64,000 bases of DNA from Gyrodactylus bullatarudis (taxonomy: Eukaryota > Platyhelminthes > Monogenea > Gyrodactylidea > Gyrodactylidae), in assembly GCA_012064415.1 (NCBI GenBank), contig SSNU01000295.1:124001-188000 (forward strand), read 5' to 3'. The position numbers and the translations under genes were made by a program. Under the pieces are notes generated by a model. It was not told the origin of the DNA, searched no databases, and was given only the letters and a program-made list of their open reading frames with translations. Below, piece by piece: positions 11,162 to 21,507 of this stretch. Each line of letters begins with the position of its first letter. Position 1 is the stretch's first letter.

Positions 11162-11238
11162 AAAGTTCTAGAGAATTCTGTTTGTAAGCAAGGTGAACAA
11201 TTTGAAATTTTACTGTGTGGTTATTGGAATTTATCCTA
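11162..11238. promoter_or_regulatory. 77-bp divergent promoter, caspase/CCT1
   Basis: The caspase and CCT1 start codons are 77 bp apart, or 122 bp if the caspase starts at its second Met. An ATTGG (inverted CCAAT) lies near 11223-11227 on the plus strand. Both genes are presumably driven from this single nucleosome-free stretch, so a constitutive chaperonin gene and a death protease may share regulation. This is inferred from layout. Confidence 0.5.
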
Positions 11239-13011
11239 ATGTCAGCTAATACAGACGTTGCTCTTACTGTTGGTGGTGATCGTGTCAGTGGTGATACCAT
11301 TCGCAAACAAAATGGTAATCATTTTAATTTATTTTTTCCACAGTTATGGCTACGGTAACTATTGCTAATATCCTGAAAACAAGTCTTGGACCGATGGGTT
11401 TAGATAAAATGTTAGTCGATGATGTCGGAGATGTAACAATTAGTAATGACGGAGCAACTATCGTCAAACTCCTTGACGTACAGCATCCCGCTGCTAAAAT
11501 CCTTGTCGAATTGGCCCATTTACAAGACGAAGAAGTTGGCGACGGAACTACATCTGTTGTTATTATAGCTGCTGAGTTGATGAAGAAAGCTGATGAATTG
11601 ATATACCAAAAGATTCATCCAACCACCATCATTAATGGATACAGAATGGCATGTAAAAAGGCTGTTGAATATATCGAGACAAACTTGAAACTTGATATTG
11701 AAAAAATGGGCAAAGATGTCTTGGTTAACGTTGCTAAAACCTCCATGTCTAGTAAAATTACCAATGTTGACTCTGACTTCTTCGCCAACATGACTGTTGA
11801 TGCTGTTCAGATGGTCAAATCAACTGACTCCAAGGGTAACCCTGTATATCCTGTCAAGGCCATCAATATTCTGAAGTCTCATGGCAAGAGTATGACAGAA
11901 AGTCAACTTATTAACGGGTAAGTTTATCTTATAGACTATTTATTATTTCACAAGAAATAATGAAAAATTTCAAGTTAATCAATTATACTTGTTTCTTATG
12001 TCATGAAACTCATAAATATTATATTTCACTTTTAGTTATGCACTCAACTGTACTATTGCATCTGAACAAATGAAAAAACACGTCAAAGGAGCCAAAATTG
12101 CCTTCCTTGATTTTAGTCTTCAAAAAGTCAAATTAAAATTGGGTGTCCAAGTTCTTGTAACTGATCCAGAAAAATTGGAAGAAATCAGAAACCGTGAATC
12201 TGATATTACAAAAGAAAGAATAAGCAAAATCCTTGCAGCAGGAGCCAACGTCATTCTTACCACTGGTGGCGTTGATGACATGTGCATGAAATATTTTGTT
12301 GAATCTGGTGCTGTTGCTGTACGAAGATGCCGTAAATCTGATTTGAAAAGAATTGCCAAAGCAACTGGAGGATCCCTCCTTACGACCCTCTCAAATATGG
12401 AAGGAGAGGAAAGCTTTGATGCCTCGTCTCTTGGTACTGCAGAAAGCTTCTCTCAAGAACGAGTTTGTGACGACGAACTTTGCATTGTTCGTGGAGCCAA
12501 AAATAACACTGCTTGCAGCATCATCCTCAGAGGTGCAAACGATTTTTATGTCGATGAAATGGAAAGGTCTCTCAACGATGCCATTCAAGTTGTCAAAAGA
12601 GTTTTGGAGTCCAAAACAGTTGTTCCAGGTGGTGGAGCTGTTGAAGCAGCTCTCGCTTCTCACCTTGAAAAATTGGCATATGCCATGGGAAGTCGAGAAC
12701 AGCTACCTTTGGCAGAATTTGCCAAGGCCCTTCTGGTTATTCCTAAACAATTGGCCGTCAATGCTGCATTTGATTCTACAGATCTAGTTGCCAAACTATG
12801 TGCTGCACATAACAATGGTTTGAAGACGAACGGTCTCGATTTAAATAATGGAGTCGTAGCTGACTGTTCCAAATTAGGAGTTTTTGAACCATTGATTTCC
12901 AAGGTCAAGAGTCTTAAGTTTGCTACTGAGGCTGCCATTACTCTTATTCGAATTGATGACATGATTAAACTTCACGAAGAAAAGCCAAGAGAACAGCATG
13001 GTCGCTATTAA
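11239..13011 (+). CDS. CCT1: T-complex protein 1 subunit alpha (CCT1), with a 29-nt first intron
   Basis: CCT1 is one of eight subunits of the cytosolic chaperonin CCT/TRiC that folds actin, tubulin and other proteins using ATP. I read exon 1 at 11239-11314, exon 2 at 11344-11917 and exon 3 at 12036-13011. That gives 1,626 nt and 541 residues (human 556). The start [26 protein letters not shown] matches the family N-terminus across the first junction. Intron 1 is only 29 nt (11315-11343, GTAATC...CCACAG); read through, it ends in TAA soon after. Intron 2 is 118 nt. Signatures present are [20 protein letters not shown], the ATPase motif GDGTTSVV and VPGGGAVE. It ends REQHGRY, without the usual longer C-terminal tail. 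Confidence 0.96.
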
Positions 13012-13172
13012 GTTTATCATATCCTCCTTTTCTATTCTAAAATACAGAAATTTAATTTTCTATTTGAATTTTTTTTTCACTTTACTTATAAGTAGTTTCA
13101 AGAGAAAAAAAAATGCATTAAAAAATAGTTGGGCGATGCCCGGAAGATGATTAGAAAGTAAAAGTTACTAAA

Positions 13173-13214
13173 AATAGAGAATGTTCCTATTGGTTATTCT
13201 CTATTCTAGCCAAT
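13173..13214. promoter_or_regulatory. Paired CCAAT boxes with a hairpin upstream of the BH3-only gene
   Basis: An exact 10-bp inverted repeat, AATAGAGAAT at 13173-13182 and ATTCTCTATT at 13196-13205, encloses an inverted CCAAT box (ATTGG, 13189-13193). A forward CCAAT box follows at 13210-13214. Two oppositely facing CCAAT boxes 20 bp apart are typical of NF-Y-driven promoters. The start codon at 13389 is about 175 bp downstream. The link to this gene is by position. Confidence 0.4.
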
Positions 13215-13388
13215 CAGATTACAGATGAATAAGCATTCAACATAGTACATTGGATAAAAGAAAATACTAACGGGGTAGTGGGGAGGTTAAGATAATAAAA
13301 ATTAAGAAGAATTTAGGGATTATTCATCTACTGTCACATTTCAAGAAAAGAACATAGAAATTAAAAAAACTTTTTCTCACCAGTCGAA

Positions 13389-16300
13389 ATGACTGCATTT
13401 AAGCCCTTATCGAAAATCTCTGATTTCAAGACACAATTGGAGCCAGATGATGATTTCACTCCGACAAACTTTAACATCAAATCTCCTCAATGGTCCCAAC
13501 AAAAGACCTTCTTTTGCCCAATAATCGAGGACAAGATGAATGTTGAAACTCAAACAGAAGATAAAGATTTGCTCTGCTCCATGTGTGAATCATTTATAAC
13601 AACATGTTCCTCTTCAAGCAAGGCGCCTTACATGATATCCTCTCCAGATTATTTCCAAGATGAATCTGGTAAGTAAATTATTGAAAATACAAATTCAATT
13701 TTTCTAAATCAGTTCTTCAGTTTGGTCTGGGTATTATATTTAATAGTCTTGAAACTTGTTCAGTTATTTGTTAGAAGAATTTATTAAAATAAAGATTCAA
13801 AGAATCAAGGTTGACTTTTTATAAACTTGAAACGAAAATTTTTCAATAAATATTATTAAAAGTAGATTTAATTCGAATAAAACAAACAAAGCTTTTTCAA
13901 AATCTTCCTACAGAAGTTTTGATGCTAAGATACTATCATAGTACCCTCTTCAGTGGAAGAGACGTTCTCAGAAGAAAATAGAAATGTCTGGAAGAAAATC
14001 TGGATAAGGGCTTGTTGTACTCCAGTTAAACCTACTTTTTCTAATACTCATTAAAAGATTTTAGGTTTCATTATGTATCATGAAAATACTTTATTTATGA
14101 AATTTGCTCGTTTAAATAAGAAATTAATGTTATTTTCTTCACCTTAACCCAATAGTACTCTTTTCATTGAGGACTTCTCAATGAATGAAATCACGAGATT
14201 TTGGAAAAATCACTTTAAAATCTCCCCTTTTGAAAGCACTCGAATAAATTCTTCCTCTAATTCTTTTATCAAAAAGAAACTTTAATTTTTTTCACCAAAG
14301 AAACTCTCATCAACGTTTAGTATAGCCAATTTTTTTGTGTTTTAATAATGTTGATAATATAATTTTCAAATTGTCCGAATGTAGAGAAGAGAAGAAAGGA
14401 AACTTGTGGTGGGCGAACACGTGTCTTTATCCTGTTCTTGCACTATTATTTCTTTTATAATTTATCATCTTTTTCAGCAGAGAATCTTGTCAAGAATCCT
14501 TCAAACATATTTACACGTGTAGAGTGTACATAAGTCCCCCCTCTATTCTTATACACTCATCGAAAAGCTGTAAAATTTTATTCATCTAATGGAAGAACAA
14601 GAGAAAAAAATAAAATCTAATTAGAATTACAATTCATCCATTTTCATCAAAAGGGTTTCTAATAATTTTGAAGTTTTCGCTATTTCTCTCATGTAACATC
14701 ACTCACTCTTAACATTCTTGTGTATATGACGCAGGAAGGTAATGACTCAATTGCCTAATACACAATTACACTACCAATACAGTAGTATACTGGAAAAGTC
14801 TTTTTGATAAGGCACATAAAAAGTTTTCTTTTATGCATCATAAAATTATTTTGTGTTAAAGTAAAATAATGGCAAATCTATACACAAACTGCATGTGAGG
14901 TTAAAGAAATACACTTTGAACATTATCCACCACCCCTCTAGTCATGTATGGAGTTTGGCTATTGAGAAATGAGTTATTTTTCTCTCTGCCAAATTGTTTG
15001 GGAATTGTGTTTTTACAATAACAAACTTTTTCATACCTTTCATAAGAAACTGCATTGTAATTTAAACTTATGACTCAGATTTGCATTTAGACATTCAGAC
15101 ATTTCATATCATTAGAGGTAATCTACATGTCTACTCAAAAGTAGCAGGAAAAAAAAGAAGAAATATTCATGTAGAATTGATTGCCAAGAAATAAAATTAC
15201 GACAGCAATTGTCTTTAACTAACATATTCTATGCTAAATATAATGTTTGCCTTTTTTCTTTTGATTGATAGACCCATCTTTTGTTATTCAATAGACAACT
15301 GGCCGTATTACTCCTGCTATTACTCATGTCTCTTAGTTTTCTTTTGTATTAATAATTGTTTATCCAAATTTCTCATTTGTACTACTGGAAGTAGTCATAT
15401 CCTTTTTCCATGTAACTTGAGATGGGTTTCCTTTTCCTTGTTCAAATAGAGTAAGATGAAAATTTCTTTTTATTCATACAAGTATACATTCTACAAATAT
15501 GTATATTATGGTAGTACTGGAAATTATAATTATTATCAGTAAACACAGCCTTGTTCTTTCATTGTATAACACTTTGGCTGATTTGGATGGATTTGAAACA
15601 GATAACCAACTCTGCCAAAGGTCTTTTGGCCTAAAATGGTCTTGTACAAAATAAAAAGAAATAACAAAGTTATTCAGATTAAACTACTACAATATTGAAA
15701 ATTTCATTTAGGCCTTAAAATCCCATTAGGTCATCTCTTTTACTTCTCACTATTGACTCAATAGTATTGAAGGTATTTAAAGATTCTATGTGGTAACATA
15801 GTCTGTTTGACTTGAGTGTAATTAGCAATTAAAGGGTTTATTTATCAAAAATTTTCAAGTCAAGATGTCAAATTAATTTCTCCATTCAAAATTCTGATTT
15901 TATTTTAATCTTTTTCATACTAGACGAACAAGTTCAATAGGTCTTAATGGTACAGATAGAATCAGGAGAGATTTCTCTACAAAATGAGACATTAGTAGAT
16001 GGTAAATTTCATGTTTTGAAAATAAAATTAGTTTTTTCCCAGGTACTCTGTATTAATAAATAATTTTAGATTCCAATAAGGAGTTTGATGTGATGAGATT
16101 TTTAGGCCATAAATAATATGTATTATATTTGGGCTTCAATCATTCATATTTCTATAACCGTTTAAGATAAAAATACCCTGAATTTAATCAAAAAATAACT
16201 CAATAAGGCGATAGATAGATTACACTCGGGAGAGGAATAATTTAAGAAATATTGAGTCAGGCATTTTGACAAAATACTTTCTTCTTTCAACTTCCTCAAA

Positions 16301-17344
16301 CCGATATAAAAATTTAATTAATTTAGAATTGGAAATTAATTACAACGTCTCAATGAACAGTTCTGATAACTATCAAGAGAAAATTCGTTCAGTCTCTGTT
16401 CCGAACCCTTCAAGGCAATTGGCCTTCTCTTCTCAAAACTTTGATGATAGCGGAGTCTGTATGGAGGGTTTCGATAAAATTGCAATGCAAAAGACTAGGC
16501 CAATGTCAGTCATCATGCCCAGGGAGAAGAAGAAAACCCTCACTCATACAGAAATGGTCAATTTCTATGCAGAAGAACTGCTCAACATTGGCGATGACTT
16601 TCATGATAAATTCATGCCAAAAGTAAGTATCTTTTTATGAGTTTCTTTTGATTAATCACTGCATTTTTGAGTTTAAATTTGAATACTTCTTTCAAACTTT
16701 TCAACTTTCAAAAATCATTCGAAATTGACGGTAAAGAGATTAGAGTCTCAACGATAATAAATCTTACATTTCCTCTTCAGTCAGTTAGAAGATGAGATCC
16801 TAATAAGTCTTTGACAATATTTCGAAGAGCTTGATAGTTTCTGACAATTTGAAATGGTAAATCTTCTAGTATTTAGCTTCGTGAATTCTTATTGGTTAAT
16901 CATCTGATACTGGATGTGAATTGTCTGAAAACTTGACTTTACACTGAAACCATTCTTATCTTTTATTATCAAATATTTCCTTTAAAATGACTTTGTTATA
17001 AACCTGCTAAGAAAATTTTAGCGATCAAGGACAGCATTTCAATTTAGGAATTTCATATATTTGAGTTCTAAACTCTGAATTCATAAAGAAATAACCTTTT
17101 ACGCGTATTTCCTACACGAATTCATGACTCAAAAAATGTTGATTAATGTTTAATCTATTTACACAGAATAATTTGTTTTTTTTTCTTATAGATTGAACCG
17201 GCAAAAAGAAACAATGCCAATAACTCTATTAATAGTTCATCAATCGGTACATATGTTGGTTCCTCTCTAAGTTCCCTATTATCAATTTCTCTGCGGTTGC
17301 TCCATCGAACAGGGACATCTGATTCAAGAATATCAAATGACTAA
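13389..17344 (+). CDS. BH3-only apoptosis activator, Bim/Bmf-like, with a dynein-light-chain motif
   Basis: BH3-only proteins trigger cell death by binding the groove of Bcl-2 family proteins. I read three exons: 13389-13668, 16327-16622 and 17192-17344, giving 242 residues. Introns are 2,658 and 569 nt with good GTAAGT donors and matching phases (1 then 0). Exon 2 ends in YAEELLNIGDDFHDKF (174-189). The BH3 positions are Y174, L178, I181, G182, D183, D184 and F185, with the same spacing as IAQELRRIGDEF of Bim. Exon 1 holds NVETQTED (51-58), like the TQT site by which Bim and Bmf bind DYNLL, though Lys before the motif is Val. After BH3 comes a Ser/Asn-rich linker and a weak hydrophobic end (SSLLSISLRLL), comparable in place to the Bmf tail. 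Basic sites RSVS and RPMS could be phosphorylated. The join of exons 1 and 2 is inferred; they could belong to alternative transcripts. AATAAA is at 17529. Confidence 0.72.
13843..14055. repeat. Foldback MITE, family 1, copy 2 (in BH3-only gene intron 1)
   Basis: The ends AGTAGATTTAATTCGAATAA (13861) and CCAGTTAAACCTACTTTTTC (inverted) match the arms of the copy at 1652-1829. The centre also matches in outline (GTACC, GTCTGGAAGA). It is clearly older, with many substitutions between its own arms. Confidence 0.6.
15928..15990. repeat. Dispersed repeat shared with 47636-47700
   Basis: The sequence TTCAATAGGTCTTAATGGTA followed by GAATCAGGAGAGA and ATGAGAC recurs at 47636-47700 with about 80% identity by eye. 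It lies in intron 1 of the BH3-only gene, just upstream of exon 2. No ORF or inverted repeat was found around either copy, so I cannot place it in a class. Confidence 0.4.
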
Positions 17345-19088
17345 TGTGCTTCTCGTGTTTACATTTACTCAAGATTACCAAGCTTCCTTCTTGCCATTAT
17401 TTGAATTTGAAGATGTTGAGAAAAAAATGAAAAGAGTTCATTGTTTTTTTTATTATCATTACTTTTTTGTATCCTTTGTATGCAATCCTTGTTAAACAAA
17501 TTTTTGATGCCATTTTATAATTAAATTAAATAAAGAAAATTGAATTAATCATGACATCTTATTTTTATATCAATTAATAATCATGTTACTACAAAGTATA
17601 TAATTGAAATTAAAAAAATGATATAATTGAAAAAATTACACCGGCACGTGCTATTTTTTGAAAAGGTAATGATTTCGTTTATTTTTCATTCAAAAAAAAC
17701 CTTCGTTAGTAACTGAATGAATGGTTTTTGTAACCAACCAGCTTCATATCTTGAATTTAAATTTTGATAGAATAAATAAACAAAGACCCCAACTACAGAG
17801 AGGTTTCTGAAATACTTCAATAAAACAGAGTCTGTTATTTCTTTCATTTACTTTCGCACGCTTGATTGAATCAACCTTGCTTTATTGCGTTTGTTATTTT
17901 TCGAGTTCAATAAATTTTGATATCCGAGTTAATCAATAATAATTAATATCAAAAAAGTTATTCTGATAAAGTTTTTTCACGCCCTACAGTTGTATGGCTT
18001 ATGAATTGGGAAATCAATCGGTCCATTTACCCATTTAATCAATAGAACTGCTTGATAATGCTAGCTAAAGTAATTAGAAATGGTTCATTGCCATGAAGAA
18101 GTTGGAAATAGTCGTTTTCTGAGATTTATTTCACTGAAACCAGATTGAAAATAAATAATCAAGAAAAAAATTGACTGTATAATATTATTACTCGATTCTA
18201 GACTCATGGGGAAGGCTTGAGAACAAGCAAATAATAAGTGATGAACGTTTTATTTCGCCGGGTCTCATCAAACTTAATCCTGGACTAAATTTATACAGCT
18301 ACATTGCAAACTGCCCTTCCATTGGTTCAAAGGTTCGCTGCTCAGTGAGGGAGACGAGTTGAAAATCCTGTTTCTAGGCGGCTTCACTTCCGTTTCTTCT
18401 CCAGGCTTGGGCCCTCTTTGCACTTTAGGAATCCATCCATTAGTAACTGCCCACTATGCCTTTTCCGTTTGCGTCTAATTGCTTGGTTCATTTTCTTCAC
18501 TTGACTAGAATGTTGTTTGCTCGCTACCTCGATCATGTTTGTTGAAATTACTTAAAGAATGATTGCTCAAAAATATGGTCGAATAATTAAAGATTATAAT
18601 TTTGGGAAATTGCGTTTTTTCCCATAATCTCAGAAATTATAGCCATTTTTTCAGATCTGAGCAAACACCAGAATCAGTTTAACTTACTCTTTTACCTTTT
18701 TTTGGAATTTTTCATGACCCCCTGTGTTATCTACATGAAAGCAGAATAAATGGGGGGGGGTGGGGTTCAATATGTCAGTAAATAAAAGAAATTTAATCCC
18801 TAACACTTTTTCAATAAAAATTTTGATTCAATCCTTAAATTTTCTCGTTACAAATTGATGTAAAAGTTTACAAAAAAAATCGAAATTTTTAAAATTTTCA
18901 TATTTTTTAACTACTATCTGGAAATTTTTTATTAATTGAGGAGTGAGAGGGTGGTCAAAAAAAGGTTTTCAGGATTAAATTCCAGTTCTTGAAGAAAATT
19001 TTTTATTTGAAATTTACAACTTGATAATATCGACCATCTTCATTTGTTTAGAGATAAGTAAATCGGATTCATTTAGGAAGCTTAAGGT
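17345..19088. other. Intergenic: BH3-only 3' end, then spacer with a GC-richer island
   Basis: AATAAA at 17529-17534 is the likely poly(A) signal of the BH3-only gene. The rest has no supported ORF. Between about 18240 and 18540 base composition rises well above the surroundings (for example GGCTTGGGCCCTCTTTGC). On the minus strand this island contains CCAAT near 18323 and TATAAAT near 18290, about 35 bp apart, as in a promoter, but no gene follows. A run of nine G interrupted by T lies at about 18752-18767. Confidence 0.4.
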
Positions 19089-19096
19089 GATATTTA
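19089..19096. repeat. 8-bp target site duplication of the MULE, left
   Basis: GATATTTA sits directly before the first base of the left terminal repeat (GGGTGAATTACATTTTTGAC) and recurs directly after the right end at 21499-21506. Eight to nine bp is typical of Mutator-like elements. Confidence 0.85.
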
Positions 19097-19459
19097 GGGT
19101 GAATTACATTTTTGACTATAGTTATTTCATTTTTTACACTTTTGACTACACTTTTTTTTCTTTATTATATTTTTGACTACACTTTCTCTAATATTTGCAT
19201 TTTTAACTACACTTTTTACAGATTTGACTACAATTTGAAAAAATATTTTACTTTTAACTACACTTCCTTCCATATTTTACACATTTGACTATAGTCAAGT
19301 TAATTATAATTTATGCCGTTAATTTAATGGGGAATATAATTTTGTTAATCTCCGTGTTATAATTCATTACAACCAAAGAATAAAGGGTCATTTTGACCAT
19401 AGTTTCATGTTAGAAATAATAAAACTGTTGACAATTATAATAAGTTTATTCGACAGTAT

Positions 19460-20761
19460 TTATTTCACATTTTCGTATTTTGATTTTAGTCGTTTCAGCC
19501 TAGGTCGACCTCGTTTTCGAGTTGCCACTAGGCTTAGAATTTCACTATCTTTAAGAGAATCCAAATCTGGTAGAAATATTTTCGATGAATAAATTTTTTT
19601 CAGAGTCTCAGTCTTATATATTTTTTCTATGTGATCAGTCCAGTTTATCTGCGAATAGATAGCTACAACGAAAAAATGTTTGCAAGGCGAACCAATAAAT
19701 TTTGCCTTGTTGCATGAACATATCATTTCGCACAAATTGAACACCTGGAAAACATCAGATGATGGTGTATTCATTACAAAGTATTCACCCTCATTTGTTG
19801 ATTTTTTCACAACAAGTTTTCGAGCCTCCTCGATAATAATGATCAACTTCTCTTCAAAATTCTTCGAAAATGTTGATTTCAAAGATGAATAAATCTCATT
19901 CTTCTTCACTAGTCTGTCGATTTCATTTAGGCAATATCTATATAAGCAGTTGAACGGGTGAAGCTTCCTCAATTCACGCAAGGAATTATTAAACGATTCG
20001 GCAATGTTGGATGTAAGTTGGCCATAACGACAAGCTGGAAAAGAGTGATTTGCCCAATGTTTTGCGGGTATATTTACGAGATAATCGAAAATTTCAGGAT
20101 TTAGAGATTTTATTTCTTCCATCGCACTCCAGAAATATGATTCTTCTTCTTGCATTGCAGCTTTCCATAAAAGTCTATTTATATTTTTTCGGAATTTGGT
20201 TTTAATGTTTTTGCCAATATGGTAAAGACAGTAGGAATGATTAGATTGTGGAAGAATCTCTGAGACTGATTTCATTAGACCTTTCTCTCTGTCTGAAATA
20301 ATTATCAAGTTATTTTTGTCTTCAAGTTGAAGAGACGCATTAAGATTTCCGATAAAAATGGACCAGTATTTATAATTCTTCATAGGAGCGAAGGCAATAG
20401 CTATTGGATAAATTGCATTGTTACCATCAATACCTGTTGCAACTAAGAGAATATAATTGCATGATTGTTTCATATCGCATCCATCTAGAGCGATCAACGG
20501 AGCAGAATTCTGAAATGCATTTATTGAATGGCCAAGAGAAAGATAAACATTTTCGAGCTCTCTATTCGGGGAAATTTTAAGGTCGACAAAGGTTCCCAAA
20601 TTATGCAATGAATTCCAATTTAGAAAATCTTCTAATTTTCCGAATGAATTAATAATACCTGTTTCTTTTGACTTTTCAATATTCATAGATAGAATATGTA
20701 CTGCGCTTTTCGCTTCATCAACAGTATGGTAAATTTTCTTGATTTCGTAAGAGGTTTCCAT
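19460..20761 (-). CDS. MULE transposase, intact
   Basis: This transposase would cut and paste the surrounding element. The 433-residue ORF has no stop or frameshift. The MULE catalytic core has D93 (IALDGCDMKQ), D157 (IIISDREKGLMKSV) and the conserved C178/H181 pair (CLYH). A third acidic residue lies further on; NIAESFNNS near 252-260 resembles the family's conserved block, but I do not assign the residue. A SWIM zinc finger (CSCNKAKFIGSPCKH) lies around 346-362, and a C-terminal AT-hook (RKRGRPRLKR) may bind A+T-rich DNA. The protein is short next to many MULE transposases, with no N-terminal FLYWCH or WRKY-type finger visible. Confidence 0.92.
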   Translation of the reverse strand: METSYEIKKIYHTVDEAKSAVHILSMNIEKSKETGIINSFGKLEDFLNWNSLHNLGTFVDLKISPNRELENVYLSLGHSINAFQNSAPLIALDGCDMKQSCNYILLVATGIDGNNAIYPIAIAFAPMKNYKYWSIFIGNLNASLQLEDKNNLIIISDREKGLMKSVSEILPQSNHSYCLYHIGKNIKTKFRKNINRLLWKAAMQEEESYFWSAMEEIKSLNPEIFDYLVNIPAKHWANHSFPACRYGQLTSNIAESFNNSLRELRKLHPFNCLYRYCLNEIDRLVKKNEIYSSLKSTFSKNFEEKLIIIIEEARKLVVKKSTNEGEYFVMNTPSSDVFQVFNLCEMICSCNKAKFIGSPCKHFFVVAIYSQINWTDHIEKIYKTETLKKIYSSKIFLPDLDSLKDSEILSLVATRKRGRPRLKRLKSKYENVK

Positions 20762-20968
20762 TTTGAATATGAAAAAAGTTTCTCTCGAATTTAAGCCTAA
20801 GGAAAAATGATTTCTGTTGGTTGTTTTAGGAATCTCACCCCTTATAAAAGGATGTTAAGTAATGAAAATCATTGGTTCTTTATGTATCTAAGGCAATATT
20901 CCATGGAGGGGCTATAAAATTATGGTTTCAGCATCGGGTATGAAAATGATTATAATTAACTTGATTAC

Positions 20969-21498
20969 GTTTTATTATTTCTAACATGAAACTATGGTCA
21001 AAATGACCCTTTATTCTTTGGTTGTAATGAATTATAACACGGAGATTAACAAAATTATATTCCCCATTAAATTAACGGCATAAATTATAATTAACGTTAA
21101 AATAACCTTTGTGAGATCCTAGGAATTGTATAGTCAAAAATGTAATAATGAGAAAAAGTGTAGTCAAAAATGTAATAATGAGAAAAAGTGTAGTCAAAAA
21201 TGTAATAATGAAAAAAAATTTAGTTAAAAATATAAAAACAAAATTAACTATAGTCAGAATGAATTTGGAAAAAAATCTCAATATTTTAATTGGAATTTGA
21301 CTATAGTCAAATGTGTAAAATATGGAAGGAAGTGTAGTTAAAAGTAAAATATTTTTTCAAATTGTAGTCAAATCTGTAAAAAGTGTAGTTAAAAATGCAA
21401 ATATTAGAGAAAGTGTAGTCAAAACTATAATAAAGAAAAAAAAGTGTAGTCAAAAGTGTAAAAAATGAAATAACTATAGTCAAAAATGTAATTCACCC
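20969..21498. repeat. Right terminal repeat of the MULE, with a tandem 30-bp unit
   Basis: This mirrors 19097-19425 but contains about 200 extra bp. The extra part includes about three near-identical copies of a 30-bp unit (TAGTCAAAAATGTAATAATG plus GAGAAAAAGTG) at about 21131-21222, followed by decaying copies. Either the right end grew by tandem duplication or the left end lost this block. Confidence 0.75.
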
Positions 21499-21507
21499 GA
21501 TATTTAA

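Larger units (their letters stand above)
19097..21498 (-). mobile_element. Complete Mutator-like element (MULE), 2,402 bp
   Basis: Both ends read GGGTGAATTACATTTTTGAC inward and are flanked by the 8-bp duplication GATATTTA. Terminal inverted repeats are long: left 19097-19425, right 20969-21498. They are almost identical apart from about 200 extra bp in the right one. The outer parts are arrays of a degenerate unit around TTTTTGACTACACTTTT, which may be transposase binding sites. Between them is one intact transposase gene on the minus strand. Near-identical repeats, an intact ORF and an unmutated target duplication all indicate recent insertion, and the element may still be active. Confidence 0.9.

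Noticed and set aside
12353..12787. 144-codon frame inside CCT1
   Set aside because: A shadow frame of the conserved CCT1 exon 3.
16441..16626. 61-codon frame within the BH3-only gene
   Set aside because: Shadow in another frame; the BH3-bearing frame is the one with family similarity.
18752..18767. G-run as a G-quadruplex
   Set aside because: Only one long tract plus GGGG; four separate runs are not present.
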